A stretch of DNA of 64,000 bases, from the NCBI RefSeq assembly GCF_000469545.1, contig NZ_KI273055.1:1-64000 (forward strand). The letters run 5' to 3'. Origin of the DNA: Mitsuokella sp. oral taxon 131 str. W9106. GTDB lineage: Bacteria > Bacillota > Negativicutes > Selenomonadales > Selenomonadaceae. Of the stretch, positions 45,663 to 55,822 are shown piece by piece (the stretch's first letter is position 1; every line of letters begins with the position of its first letter). The notes beneath the pieces were generated by a model that worked only from the letters and a program-made list of their open reading frames with translations, made no database searches and was not told the DNA's origin. The position numbers were made by a program, and so were the translations under genes.

Positions 45663-48578
45663 ATGGATATCCATACGAAAGTACACGGTTTTACCCTGCA
45701 ACGTAAGACGTTTATCCGAGAGACAGACTCGACAGCATACCTCTTTACGCACGAGAAGAGCGGCGCACGTCTTTTCTTCCTCGAAAACGACGATGACAAC
45801 AAGGTATTTTCCATTGCGTTTCGTACGCCGCCCATCGATGATACAGGTGTTGCACATATCGTCGAACACTCGGTGCTCTGCGGCTCACGTAAATACCCGC
45901 TCAAAGAACCATTCGTCGAGCTTGTCAAGGGTTCGCTCAATACGTTCTTGAATGCGATGACGTATCCAGACAAAACCATGTATCCCGTTGCGAGCCGAAA
46001 CGATAAGGATTTCCAAAATCTCATGGACGTCTACCTCGACGCTGTATTTTATCCGAATATGAAACGCGATCCGCATATCCTTATGCAGGAGGGATGGCAC
46101 TACGAGATAGGAAATGCAGATTCGCCGCTTACATACAGCGGCGTAGTCTACAATGAGATGAAAGGGGCACTTTCCTCACCGGATGATATTTTGGAGAGCC
46201 GCATCATGACGTCACTCTATCCCGACACGACGTATGGCTATGAATCGGGCGGCGATCCAGAGGCGATCCCCAATCTCACGCAAGCGATGTTTGCTTCGTT
46301 CCATGATCGTTACTATCATCCATCCAACAGTTATATTTACCTGTACGGTGATCTCGATATTGAGGAAAAGCTTGCCTACCTCGATGCGGAATACCTTTCG
46401 CATTTTGATCGGATTCCCGTACCTTCGCACATTAAGGAGCAAAAGCCATTTGCGGTCATGAAGCGCAGCAGGTCTTCGTATCCGATTGGTGCAGAGGAGA
46501 GTGTGAGGGAAAAAACGTTCCTTTCGATGAACTGGATTGTCGGAAAGTCGCTCGATCTGAAAGATATGATGGGGCTTGAGATTTTGGAACATGCCATTTT
46601 GCGTACTCAGGCGGCACCACTTCGGAAAGCGCTTCTTCGTGCAAAGATTGGCAAAGACGTCGATTCGATATTTGAAAATGACATCTTACAGCCGTTCTTC
46701 AGCATCATTGTGAACAATACGGAGGAAAGCTGCGTCGATGCGTTCTGCGAAACGGTGGAGAAGACGCTGGCGACGCTTGCTGAAAAGGGACTTGACCGTA
46801 CGCTGATGAAAGCGTCGATCAATTTGTTTGAGTTCCGTCTACGCGAGGCAGACTTTGGCTCTGCGCCGCGCGGTCTCGTCTACGCGATTCGCGTGATGAA
46901 GAGCTGGCTCTACGATGGTGATCCAGAAGCGCCGCTTTACTATGAGGACGCACTGCAGCAGATGAAAGAAGGTCTTGAAACAGGCTATTTTGAAGAACTC
47001 ATTCGCCGTTATTTGCTCGACAACACGCATCGCACGCTTGTCGTTCTGCGTCCTGACGCGGAACTGGCGGTACGGCGCGAAGCAAGGCAGGCAGAAATCC
47101 TAGCGAATAAAAAGGCTGCGATGAGCAAAGCGGAAATCGCTGCCTACGTGGAAGAGACGCGTGCACTTAAAACGCGTCAACAGACACCGGATTCGGAGGA
47201 GGCGCTCAATACGATCCCTATCTTGAGCCTGAAGGATATCCGCAGGGAAGCATACGACTTGCCGCTGGAGGAGCGCGAAATTGACACGGTAAAAGTACTC
47301 CTGAGCAATGTAGAAACGAATGGCATCGCCTACGTCAATCTGTTCTTCGATGCGCAGACTGTTCCGCAGGATAAACTGCTGTACCTTTATTTGCTGAGCG
47401 ATCTCATCGGCTCGGTCGATACCGAGGTTCGTGGCTATGCCGATGTCGCCAATCAGCAAAACCTCGTGACGGGCGGCATTCGCTTTGATCTTGCAGGCTT
47501 CTCGCGCAAAGGGAAGCCGGACTCGCTTGCACCGAAGTTCTGCGTTCGCATGAAGGTACTGACAAAAAAACTTTCTGAGGGCTTTGCGCTTGTCGAGGAA
47601 CTTTTGACGAAAAGCCGTTTCACAGATGAGAAGCGTATTCGCGAACGCATTGAACAGGAGGCAACATCGATCGAACTGAGTCTTCAGCGCTCTGCCAATC
47701 AGATCATCGCGACGCGTATCAGCAGCTACTTTACGCGCGTTGGCGCATACTCGTCGACAGGGGAGCTTCCGTTCTACCATTTCCTGAAAGACTTTCAAGC
47801 GAATTTTGCAGAAAACCATGCGAAGATGCAGCGCATTTTCGCGGAGCTTTTACCGCTTGTGTTTAATCGCAACAACCTTCTTGTTGGGCTTACGATTGAC
47901 GGAAAGGATTACGATGCGTTCGAGGCACCGTTTGAAAAGCTGCTCTCCGCTCTGTCGGAAGAGAAGTTCCCTGCACAGATGTACACGTGGGATCTCGCGG
48001 CAAAGAGCGAAGGGCTGACCTCGTCAAGCCGCGTGCAGTACGTCGGTAAGGGGGCGAACTTCATCCGTCTTGGGTACGAATATTCCGGCAGTATGCTCGT
48101 GCTCTCGACACTTTTGCGCTACGATTACTTTTGGACGAAGATTCGCGTTCAAGGCGGCGCGTATGGCGCATTTACGAACTTCAATCGCAACGGCATGCTC
48201 TTCTTCGGTTCATATCGCGATCCCCATCTCACGCAGACGATTGACGTATTCAATGCGACAGGGGACTACGTGCGCAGATTTGATGCGACAAAACGCGAGA
48301 TGGACAAGTTCATCATCGGTACGATGAGTAGCCTCGATGCGCCTATGACGCCAAAGATGAAAGGAGAGACAGCGATGGGCTGTTATTTGCACGGCGTAAC
48401 ATTTGATGATCGCCAAAAGACGCGTGATGAGGTGCTTGCGACGCGTCAGGAAGACATTCGTGCGCTTGCACCGCTTGTCGACTCCTGTATGCAGGAGAAT
48501 GCGCTTTGCGTCTTTGGCGGCGAGGAGAAGATCCATGCAGCAAGAGGGGTGTTTGATATGGTGAAACCAGCTCTTTGA
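45663..48578 (+). CDS. M16C insulinase-family peptidase (presequence protease-like)
   Basis: Zinc metallopeptidase of the M16C/PreP type. The inverted zinc motif HxxEH is HIVEH (65-69) in TGVAHIVEHSVLCGSRKYP, with the distal glutamate in the YNEMKGALSSPDDILE region. The second half carries the paired, inactive M16 domain, as expected for a ~970-residue single-chain enzyme (971 here). GGAGG lies 5 nt before ATG 45663. It has no signal peptide, so it probably degrades peptides in the cytoplasm. It stands alone between tRNA-Leu and gatCAB. Confidence 0.92.
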   Translation: MDIHTKVHGFTLQRKTFIRETDSTAYLFTHEKSGARLFFLENDDDNKVFSIAFRTPPIDDTGVAHIVEHSVLCGSRKYPLKEPFVELVKGSLNTFLNAMTYPDKTMYPVASRNDKDFQNLMDVYLDAVFYPNMKRDPHILMQEGWHYEIGNADSPLTYSGVVYNEMKGALSSPDDILESRIMTSLYPDTTYGYESGGDPEAIPNLTQAMFASFHDRYYHPSNSYIYLYGDLDIEEKLAYLDAEYLSHFDRIPVPSHIKEQKPFAVMKRSRSSYPIGAEESVREKTFLSMNWIVGKSLDLKDMMGLEILEHAILRTQAAPLRKALLRAKIGKDVDSIFENDILQPFFSIIVNNTEESCVDAFCETVEKTLATLAEKGLDRTLMKASINLFEFRLREADFGSAPRGLVYAIRVMKSWLYDGDPEAPLYYEDALQQMKEGLETGYFEELIRRYLLDNTHRTLVVLRPDAELAVRREARQAEILANKKAAMSKAEIAAYVEETRALKTRQQTPDSEEALNTIPILSLKDIRREAYDLPLEEREIDTVKVLLSNVETNGIAYVNLFFDAQTVPQDKLLYLYLLSDLIGSVDTEVRGYADVANQQNLVTGGIRFDLAGFSRKGKPDSLAPKFCVRMKVLTKKLSEGFALVEELLTKSRFTDEKRIRERIEQEATSIELSLQRSANQIIATRISSYFTRVGAYSSTGELPFYHFLKDFQANFAENHAKMQRIFAELLPLVFNRNNLLVGLTIDGKDYDAFEAPFEKLLSALSEEKFPAQMYTWDLAAKSEGLTSSSRVQYVGKGANFIRLGYEYSGSMLVLSTLLRYDYFWTKIRVQGGAYGAFTNFNRNGMLFFGSYRDPHLTQTIDVFNATGDYVRRFDATKREMDKFIIGTMSSLDAPMTPKMKGETAMGCYLHGVTFDDRQKTRDEVLATRQEDIRALAPLVDSCMQENALCVFGGEEKIHAARGVFDMVKPAL

Positions 48579-48582
48579 CCCT

Positions 48583-48612
48583 TTGATGTAGATGATCTGC
48601 CTATGTTATAAT
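48583..48612 (+). promoter_or_regulatory. Promoter of gatCAB
   Basis: TTGATG (48583-48588) and a perfect TATAAT (48607-48612) are spaced by 18 nt, starting just after the peptidase stop. Confidence 0.65.
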
Positions 48613-48657
48613 AAACTGCGATTTGATTGCGAGTAGAAGAGTTTGGATGGTGAAAGC

Positions 48658-48948
48658 ATGAAAGTAACGAAAGAGACTTTGGAGAATGTTGCCGTTCTCT
48701 CCCGGCTGTCTGTGCCAGCGGACAGGGCAGATATGTACATCAAACAGATGGATGATATTTTGACGTACATGGACAATCTTTCTGTGCTTGATACGACGAA
48801 CGTCAAGCCAACGACTTACGCGCTTCCGATGCAGAATGTATTCCGCGAAGACGAGGTGCGTCCGTCACTCGACCGCGAGGCTGCTCTCGCGAATGCGCCG
48901 TTGAAGGAAGACGGCTATTTCAAAGTGCCGCGCGTTTTGGGCGAGTAG
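48658..48948 (+). CDS. gatC: Asp/Glu-tRNA amidotransferase subunit C
   Basis: Small stabilising subunit of the GatCAB amidotransferase. The family pattern is visible: [18 protein letters not shown], a four-helix start, and the tail [13 protein letters not shown]. 96 residues. ATG 48658 is preferred to an upstream TTG. It is 10 nt from gatA. Confidence 0.94.
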   Translation: MKVTKETLENVAVLSRLSVPADRADMYIKQMDDILTYMDNLSVLDTTNVKPTTYALPMQNVFREDEVRPSLDREAALANAPLKEDGYFKVPRVLGE

Positions 48949-48958
48949 GAAAGGGAGG

Positions 48959-50434
48959 ATGACGTTGAAACTGTACGAAAAACCGGCGCATATCCTGCAC
49001 AATATGCTCGAAAAGAAAGAAATTACGGCAGTGGAGCTGGCGAAAGACTTGCTCGCACGCATCGACGCGGTCGAAAGGGATATCGGAGCGTATCTGACGA
49101 TCACGCGCGACGAGGCATTGGCTGCTGCAGAGACTGTAGACCAGAAGATTGCGGCGGGAGAGAAGATTGCGTTCCTAGAAGGAATTCCCGGCGCGATCAA
49201 GGATAATATTTGCACGAAGGGCATAAGGACGACGTGTGCATCCAAAATCCTAGAGCATTTCGTTCCCCCGTACGATGCGACGGTCATGCAGAAAATCTAT
49301 AAGGAGAGTCCCGTCATTCTCGGCAAGCTCAATATGGACGAGTTTGCGATGGGCGGTTCAACGGAGCATTCAGCCTACCATCCAACGCATAATCCATGGG
49401 ATCTTGCGCGTGTTCCTGGTGGCTCGTCGGGCGGCAGTGCAGCAGCGGTTGCATCTGGCACGGCGATTTGGGCGCTCGGTTCCGATACGGGCGGATCAAT
49501 TCGCCAGCCGGCATCCTTCTGCGGTGTTGTCGGTCTGAAGCCGACATATGGACGCGTCTCACGTTATGGTCTTATCGCTTACGCATCTTCGCTTGATCAG
49601 ATCGGTACGATCACACGTGATGTGACGGATTGTGCCCATATCCTGAACGTCATCGCAAGGCATGATGCGATGGATTCGACGTCGAGCAAGGCAGACGTTC
49701 CCGACTTCACACAGTCGCTTCGCGCAAAAGTCGAGGGACTGAGGATTGGCCTGCCGAAAGAGTATTTTGTCAAGGGAATAGATGCAGAGGTCGAGCGTGT
49801 CGTTCGTGCGGCTATCAAAAAGTATGAGGAAATGGGCGCAGAAGTCGTCGATATTTCATTGCCGCATACAGATTATGCGATTTCGACGTACTATATCATC
49901 GCTCCCGCCGAGGCTGCGACGAATCTTGAACGCTACGACGGAGTAAGCTACGGCGAACGTGTCGACGGCGAGGATCTCGTGCAGATGATGACGAACACGC
50001 GAGACGAAAAGTTTGGCGAAGAAGTCAAGCGCCGTATTCTCATCGGCAACTATGCGCTCTCCGCTGGCTATTACGATGCTTACTATCTCAAGGCACTTAA
50101 GGTTCGTACGCTCATTCAGCAGGACTACATTGAGGCGTTTCAGAAAGTCGACGTCATCATGGCACCGACAGCACCGACGCCTGCCTTTCGGATCGGCGAG
50201 ATGGCGGAGGATCCCTTGCAGATGTACTTGCAGGATGTCTGCACCGTTCCATTAAATCTCGCCGGCCTTCCAGGCATTTCCATCCCGTGCGGCAAAAGTG
50301 AGGGAGGCCTTCCCATCGGCCTTCAGATCATCGGCAAGCCGCTTGATGAGGCAACGCTGATTCGCACGGCGTACACCTATGAGCAGGCACAAGGCGGCGT
50401 AAACGAGATGGCGAAGCTGGGAGGGAACGACTGA
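48959..50434 (+). CDS. gatA: Glutamyl-tRNA(Gln) amidotransferase subunit A
   Basis: Amidase-signature enzyme that frees ammonia from glutamine for tRNA transamidation. Catalytic Ser-cisSer-Lys: lysine in [11 protein letters not shown], serines in [14 protein letters not shown] and [14 protein letters not shown]. 491 residues from ATG 48959; a TTG 6 nt on (48965) has better spacing from AGGGAGG. Its stop overlaps the gatB start. Confidence 0.95.
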   Translation: MTLKLYEKPAHILHNMLEKKEITAVELAKDLLARIDAVERDIGAYLTITRDEALAAAETVDQKIAAGEKIAFLEGIPGAIKDNICTKGIRTTCASKILEHFVPPYDATVMQKIYKESPVILGKLNMDEFAMGGSTEHSAYHPTHNPWDLARVPGGSSGGSAAAVASGTAIWALGSDTGGSIRQPASFCGVVGLKPTYGRVSRYGLIAYASSLDQIGTITRDVTDCAHILNVIARHDAMDSTSSKADVPDFTQSLRAKVEGLRIGLPKEYFVKGIDAEVERVVRAAIKKYEEMGAEVVDISLPHTDYAISTYYIIAPAEAATNLERYDGVSYGERVDGEDLVQMMTNTRDEKFGEEVKRRILIGNYALSAGYYDAYYLKALKVRTLIQQDYIEAFQKVDVIMAPTAPTPAFRIGEMAEDPLQMYLQDVCTVPLNLAGLPGISIPCGKSEGGLPIGLQIIGKPLDEATLIRTAYTYEQAQGGVNEMAKLGGND

Positions 50435-51876
50435 TGAAGTACGAAGCAGTCATTGGACTTGAAATACACTGCGAGCTGAAGACGAAGACGAAGATTTTTT
50501 GCGGCTGTGCGACGGGATTCGGCGCAGACCAGAACACGCATGTTTGCCCCGTCTGCCTCGGTATGCCTGGCGTCTTGCCTTGTGTCAACCGCCGTGTCGT
50601 CGAGTTCGGCATCAAGGCGGGGCTTGCGACGAACTGCACGATCAACGAGTACAGCAAGTTTGATCGCAAGAATTACTACTACCCGGATCTCCCAAAAAAT
50701 TGGCAGACTTCGCAGTACGATCTCCCGATTGCCGAGCATGGTTGGGTCGACATCGATGTAAACGGCGAGAAGAAGCGCATCCGCCTCACACGCATTCACA
50801 TGGAGGAGGATGCAGGAAAGCTCGTCCATTCGGGCACGACGATCAAGGATTCGGCATCGAGTAATGTCGATTACAACCGTACGGGCGTGCCGCTTCTCGA
50901 AATCGTCTCTGAGCCGGATCTTTCCTCGGCAGAAGAAGCGCGTGCCTATATGGAAAAGATCAAGACGATCATGGAATACATTGACGTCTCAAACTGCCGC
51001 ATGGAAGAGGGGAACCTCCGCGCCGACATCAACGTTTCCCTGCGCCCCGTTGGCACGAAGGAGCTTGGTACGCGCACGGAGATGAAGAATATCAATTCGT
51101 TCAAAAACCTCGAAGACGCCATTAATTACGAGATCGATCGTCAGGAAGAAGTCTTGGAGGACGGCGGTCATATCGTGCAGGAGACGCGTACCTTCGATCC
51201 CGCACGCGGCATCACGCTTTCCATGCGTACGAAGGAAAACGCAAATGACTACCGCTATATGCCGGAGCCAGATCTGCCTCCGCTCGTGACGAGCAAAGAG
51301 ATGATCGAGAAGTATCGGAGCGAGCTTCCGGAGCTTCCGGACGCGCGTCGCGCGCGCCTTGAGAAGGAAGATGGGCTATCTGATTACGATGCGGGCATCA
51401 TCACAAGCTCGCGTGCTATGGCGGAGTATTACGACGCCGTCATCGCGACAGGAGCAGATGCGAAACTTGCGGCGCATTGGATGATGGGGGATCTTGCAAA
51501 GAAGCTTAATGCCGATGGCATCGATATCACGAAATCTCCTGTTGAAGCGACGCGTCTCGGCGAAATGATCCTGCTTATCATGAAGGACACGATTTCGGGC
51601 AAGATCGCAAAAAAAGTCTTTGCGGAGATGTGGACGAATCCAGACAGCCCTGCCAAAATCGTTGCGGATAAAGGGCTCGTTCAGATTACGGACACGAGTG
51701 CCATTGAAGGTATCGTCGACGAAGTCATCGCGAAAAACCAAAAGGCTGTTGACGACTATAAGGGCGGCAATAAGAAAGCCATCGGCGCACTTGTCGGGCA
51801 GGTCATGAAGGCATCGAAGGGCAAAGCAAACCCGCAGATGGTCAATAAGATGCTTGCCGAAAAGCTGAACGGTTAA
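50434..51876 (+). CDS. gatB: Asp/Glu-tRNA amidotransferase subunit B
   Basis: tRNA-binding and kinase subunit of GatCAB. It starts YEAVIGLEIHCELKTKTKIF and carries the zinc cysteines CGCATGFG and CPVCLGMPG, then the conserved NRTGVPLLEIVSEPDL and MRTKENANDYRYMPEPDLP blocks. The C-terminal YqeY-like domain ends in MKASKGKANPQMVNKMLAEK. 480 residues. The presence of the complete complex implies an indirect route to Gln- or Asn-tRNA. Confidence 0.96.
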   Translation: MKYEAVIGLEIHCELKTKTKIFCGCATGFGADQNTHVCPVCLGMPGVLPCVNRRVVEFGIKAGLATNCTINEYSKFDRKNYYYPDLPKNWQTSQYDLPIAEHGWVDIDVNGEKKRIRLTRIHMEEDAGKLVHSGTTIKDSASSNVDYNRTGVPLLEIVSEPDLSSAEEARAYMEKIKTIMEYIDVSNCRMEEGNLRADINVSLRPVGTKELGTRTEMKNINSFKNLEDAINYEIDRQEEVLEDGGHIVQETRTFDPARGITLSMRTKENANDYRYMPEPDLPPLVTSKEMIEKYRSELPELPDARRARLEKEDGLSDYDAGIITSSRAMAEYYDAVIATGADAKLAAHWMMGDLAKKLNADGIDITKSPVEATRLGEMILLIMKDTISGKIAKKVFAEMWTNPDSPAKIVADKGLVQITDTSAIEGIVDEVIAKNQKAVDDYKGGNKKAIGALVGQVMKASKGKANPQMVNKMLAEKLNG

Positions 51877-51900
51877 GCAAAATACGGATCTTTGACAGGA

Positions 51901-51931
51901 GAAAAGCCTTCCTGATGAAGGGGGGCTTTTC
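51901..51931 (+). terminator. Hairpin after gatB
   Basis: GAAAAGCC (51901-51908) and GGCTTTTC (51924-51931) form a perfect 8-bp stem with extra C-G pairs inside. No T-run follows beyond the stem, so termination is likely partial. Confidence 0.5.
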
Positions 51932-51973
51932 GCGCATACGCAAAAAATACGCTGGAAAGAAAGGGGTACGATT

Positions 51974-52642
51974 ATGATTTCCAAAGCGGCAATATTCGAT
52001 CTCGATGGTACGCTCATCAATTCACTTCAAGACCTCGCTGCAAGTGCAAACGCCGTGCTGCGCGAGCAGGGATTTCCCGAACATGGGATGGATTCATACC
52101 GCTATTTCGTCGGCAATGGCATGAAAAAACTCATGGAGCGCTGTCTGCCGAAGGAAAAGGCAATAGATGAAGCCTTCGTCGCAAAGGCGACGGCGCGCTG
52201 CAAGGAAATTTACGCTGCCCATACGCTCGATCATACGAAACCCTATGATGGAATCGTGCTCATGCTTGAACGTTTGCAGACGATGGGCATTCCGATGGCA
52301 GTATGCACGAATAAACCACAGGAAGAGGCAAAGTCTGTTGTAGCGAGTCTCTTTCCGCAGAATTTCTTCCATATGGTCATAGGCGATTCAGAAGGGCAGC
52401 CACCGAAACCAGACCCAACGAAGGTTCTTCATATTGCGAAAGGGTTCCGTCTCGCACCGAAAGAAATTGCTTACTTCGGCGACAGCAGCGTGGATATGGA
52501 TACGGCGTGCAATGGCGGCCTGCTGCCTGTCGGTGTCCTATGGGGATTCCGGCCAAAGGAAGAACTCATCGAACATGGTGCTAGGATCCTTCTTGATACA
52601 CCGTCCGAGCTGTTGGCTAAAGTGCATTTTTCATATGCATGA
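51974..52642 (+). CDS. HAD hydrolase, phosphoglycolate-phosphatase-like
   Basis: HAD superfamily I phosphatase with cap domain. Motif I is FDLDGTLINS (D9, D11), motif II VCTNKP, motif III K near PPKPDP, and motif IV YFGDSSVDMDTA. 222 residues fits Gph-type phosphatases; the exact substrate cannot be fixed from sequence. It lies 35 nt upstream of rlmD. Confidence 0.85.
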   Translation: MISKAAIFDLDGTLINSLQDLAASANAVLREQGFPEHGMDSYRYFVGNGMKKLMERCLPKEKAIDEAFVAKATARCKEIYAAHTLDHTKPYDGIVLMLERLQTMGIPMAVCTNKPQEEAKSVVASLFPQNFFHMVIGDSEGQPPKPDPTKVLHIAKGFRLAPKEIAYFGDSSVDMDTACNGGLLPVGVLWGFRPKEELIEHGARILLDTPSELLAKVHFSYA

Positions 52643-52677
52643 ACTATGGCGAATGATGGAATGAAAAGGATAATACA

Positions 52678-54051
52678 ATGAAAAAGCACATTCCCGTTAT
52701 GGTGGGGAATTCGTACGAAATCGATATTCGGACACTTGGAACGAGTGGGGAGGGTGTCGGACGCTATGAAGATTTTACCGTCTTTGTGCCGAATGCTTTG
52801 CCGAGTGAGCGCATTCGCGCCACGATTACAGAGGTCAAGAAGACGTATGCAAAGGCGCAGTTGAAGGAGATCCTTGCGAAGAGCAAGAACCGCATAAATC
52901 CCATCTGTTCCATCTATGAGAAGTGTGGCGGCTGCCAGCTCCAACATCTCGACTACGAAGCACAGCTTATGGCAAAGCGACAGCAGGTCGTCGATGCCGT
53001 CACGCGCATCGGCAAACTCAAGGATCTTTCTGTTCTGCCGACAATCGGTGCGGATCCCCCGTGGAATTACCGCAATAAGGTGCAGTTTCCTGTCGGCATT
53101 GAAAAAGGGAAACCAATCATTGGCTGCTTTGCGCAGGGGAGTCATGCGATTGTCGACACGCACGATTGTCATATTCAAAAAGAAGGCAATAACGCAATCG
53201 TGAATGTCGTGCGTGAAATCGCCGCGAAACTTCGTACGCCCATTTATCACGAAGACCGTCATACGGGCGTCCTGCGCCACGTCGTCGGACGCGTGGGAAA
53301 GGATGGGGCACTCATGGTCGTCCTCGTCACCGCGGTGCGGGAACTGCCGCGTGAAAAGGAATGGGTGAAACTGCTGCGTGCTGGACTACCTCATCTCGTC
53401 AGCATCCATCAAAATATCCAGACCTATCGGAATAACGTCATCATGGGACGCGAGACTAGGCTCTTATGGGGCAGGGCGACCATCATTGATATGCTTGGCA
53501 GCCTTTCCTTTCACATCTCGCCGCGTTCCTTCTTCCAAGTCAATACCGTGCAGGCGAAGCAGCTTTACGACAAGGTGCTCGAATTCGCGCAGCTCACCGG
53601 AAAGGAAACCGTCCTAGACGCCTACTGTGGTACGGGGACGATCACGCTTTTTCTCGCGCAGAAGGCACGAAAGGCCTACGGCATTGAAATCGTGCGTCCC
53701 GCTGTCGAGGATGCCAAAAAAAATGCACGAGACAATCGCATTAAAAATGCGACCTTCCTAGTCGGCGATGCGACCGTGCTCATGCCGCGCCTTTACAAGG
53801 AAGGTGTTTGTCCCGACGTCATCGTCGTCGATCCTCCTCGTGCAGGCTGCACAGAAGCAGTCCTGAAGACCTTCGCCGCCATGCATCCGGATCGCATCAT
53901 TTACGTTTCCTGCAATCCAGCAAGTCTTGCCCGCGATCTGGCAATCCTTTCGACGCTGGGCTACCACGCCCAAAAGCTGCAGCCGGTGGACATGTTTGCA
54001 CAGACCATTCATGTCGAGACGGTTGTACTGCTGTCAAGGGAGCGGAAGTAA
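52678..54051 (+). CDS. 23S rRNA (uracil-C5)-methyltransferase, RlmD/RumA family
   Basis: SAM-dependent RNA m5U methyltransferase. A TRAM domain covers residues 10-65. Fe-S-type cysteines C77, C83 and C86 are in PICSIYEKCGGCQLQH, with a fourth in TDHDCHI-like VDTHDCHI. SAM motif VLDAYCGTGTITLFLA and catalytic-cysteine motif VSCNPASLARDL (near residue 412) follow, with VDPPRAGCTEAVL between. 457 residues. Firmicutes often carry several paralogs (RlmD versus TrmFO/RlmCD), so the precise uridine is not assigned. Confidence 0.9.
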   Translation: MKKHIPVMVGNSYEIDIRTLGTSGEGVGRYEDFTVFVPNALPSERIRATITEVKKTYAKAQLKEILAKSKNRINPICSIYEKCGGCQLQHLDYEAQLMAKRQQVVDAVTRIGKLKDLSVLPTIGADPPWNYRNKVQFPVGIEKGKPIIGCFAQGSHAIVDTHDCHIQKEGNNAIVNVVREIAAKLRTPIYHEDRHTGVLRHVVGRVGKDGALMVVLVTAVRELPREKEWVKLLRAGLPHLVSIHQNIQTYRNNVIMGRETRLLWGRATIIDMLGSLSFHISPRSFFQVNTVQAKQLYDKVLEFAQLTGKETVLDAYCGTGTITLFLAQKARKAYGIEIVRPAVEDAKKNARDNRIKNATFLVGDATVLMPRLYKEGVCPDVIVVDPPRAGCTEAVLKTFAAMHPDRIIYVSCNPASLARDLAILSTLGYHAQKLQPVDMFAQTIHVETVVLLSRERK

Positions 54052-54078
54052 ACGTACAGAAAAAGGCTTGGGCTCAAG

Positions 54079-54129
54079 GGATTCCGAGAGATCGCCCGTG
54101 AGGGGGCAGTTTCCCGGAATCCATTTTTT
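54079..54129 (+). terminator. Terminator of the gph-rlmD unit
   Basis: GGATTCCG (54079-54086) and CGGAATCC (54115-54122) are perfect inverted copies enclosing a small inner GCCC/GGGC stem, followed by ATTTTTT. It marks the border with the foreign insert. Confidence 0.75.
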
Positions 54130-54169
54130 GCTGTCAGCGACAGTAGCTTTGACCACTGAAAATCAGGGT

Positions 54170-55822
54170 GTGAAACGGTACAATACAAACCTACAGGAAG
54201 ATGGCGAGGAATGGGGGGGAACAGACTACAGTGCGGAGCAGCTGCGCAAGATATTGGGCCTTTTGTCGCCGGAAAACCTTTACTACGATGAGATAGACGT
54301 TACGGATGAACCGAAAGGCGAACCGACGTTGGATTTCAATGGAGATACATACTTCAAGCCGAATGCAGGTGATGCATGGTTCCGTGAATCCGATTCAGAG
54401 CCGGTGAAAGACGAGGCGGCAAGTGCACTGCTGGATGCGTTATATGACTCCAAGGATGCGCTGGAGACAGAAGCTTTTTTTGAGCAGGAGCTGGAGGCAG
54501 AAGAACGTGGCGCTTACCGTGAAACGGACTATGATGCGGATCAGTTGCATGCGATATTAGACCTTTTGTCCGCCCAAGACCTTTCTTCCGATGCCGTGCG
54601 TGCCAAGCTGAGACAACCCGGAGCATTGTACAAAGCAGACATCCCGGGCGATGACGTATTGCTCGACGAGCAGAAGCCTATTGGCGAGCAGCCGGCGGAA
54701 GTATTGCAAGGCCTGCGCCGCGTGGTGGGATCCTTGTCCGCAAACGAGCTTGAAACGTTTTTCAGGCGCATAGGGTATCGGGAAAGCGAAGACGGAAAAG
54801 AGCGAGGCGAAGGCGCCGCAGAAACATACTTCCACGATGAAGGCGCCATGCAGAATCAGACAGGAAGAGACTTTTACCGGGCTCTTGCAGCGGCGTACAA
54901 ATCGGCTCGGAGCGCATCGCAAACGCTCAATGCGCACGGCATCAAAGGCATCGCCTATGGGGGGCGGCAGGACGGCCGCTGCTGCGTCGTGTTCGACGAC
55001 AAGGCAATCGAGATCCTAGGAAAATTCTCGGCAAAGGGCGAGGGCGCAAAGCTGCGCCAGATGTTCGCAGCGGCGAAGTTCCTGAAGGCGGACGACCTGA
55101 CGGCAGAGGAGCGGAACCTTTCCGCGATCGGCGAGGAGATGGGGACGCCTGTCGTATGGATGGACGGCGATGCGAGCCTGCACGGCTTCCATTCGGGCGG
55201 CGTGACGTTCCTCAACCGCCGGTCGGAGATGCGCCTGCCGCAGGTGTTCTGGCACGAATCGTTCCACTACATGCGGGCGAACAACCCCGCGCTTTACGGC
55301 GAGATGGTGCACCACGTCGAGCGCGCGGAACACATCACGAAGGAGCAGATGGACGCCTACCGCGAGAAAATCGGGCGGCCCAGCCTGTCCGATGCCGACG
55401 TCATCGAGGAGATGCTTGCCGACCGGATGCAGGACGTGAAGGAGCGCGTCCGCCTCCTGAAGGGCATGGGCAGGGAGAACGCGGGGCTTGCCGCGCGCAT
55501 CGCCGCATGGATCCGCCGCATGATCGACCGCTTCGTGGCGCACTTCCGCCGCGCGGGCGACCGGCTCAGCGAGCGGCAGACGGCGGCCATGGCAGAGGCC
55601 TTCTCCTGCGTCATGCACGACATGAAAGACGGCGAAGGAAAGCCGCTCTTCCGCGTGCGGGGAAAGTCTGTCCGCATGGCGGACGGGCGCGAGCTTCCTG
55701 CGCTTGATGCAAAGGAACAGACGGCGGACGAGAAGCTGAAGGCAGACGCTAAGGCATGGAAGCAGACGCTGAAAGAAGCGTGGGAAGCAGGCGGCGCAAA
55801 AAAGGCATGGTGCGTGTTATGA
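54170..55822 (+). pseudogene. Phage/plasmid polyvalent protein, part 1: ART-like and HExxH domains
   Basis: The open frame extends upstream into rlmD without meaning; GTG 54170 is the first plausible start, but the true N-terminus is probably lost. Two copies of a short motif (DYSAEQLRKILGLLSPENL and DYDADQLHAILDLLSAQDL) come first. Next is an ADP-ribosyltransferase-like PolyVal domain: GALYKADIPGDDVLLDEQKP, TGRDFYRALAAAYKS, LNAHGIKGIAYGG and CCVVFDDKAIEIL. Then comes a metallopeptidase-like domain with HESFHYM (HExxH) and a downstream EEMLADRM glutamate. The last residues run into TGA 55820-55822 after a probable one-base loss in an A6 run at 55798-55803. The segment is more GC-rich than the flanking genes. 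Confidence 0.75.

Noticed and set aside
53927-54169. Upstream extension of the polyvalent frame into rlmD
   Set aside because: This stretch is an out-of-frame shadow of rlmD and the terminator; it has no family-like sequence.
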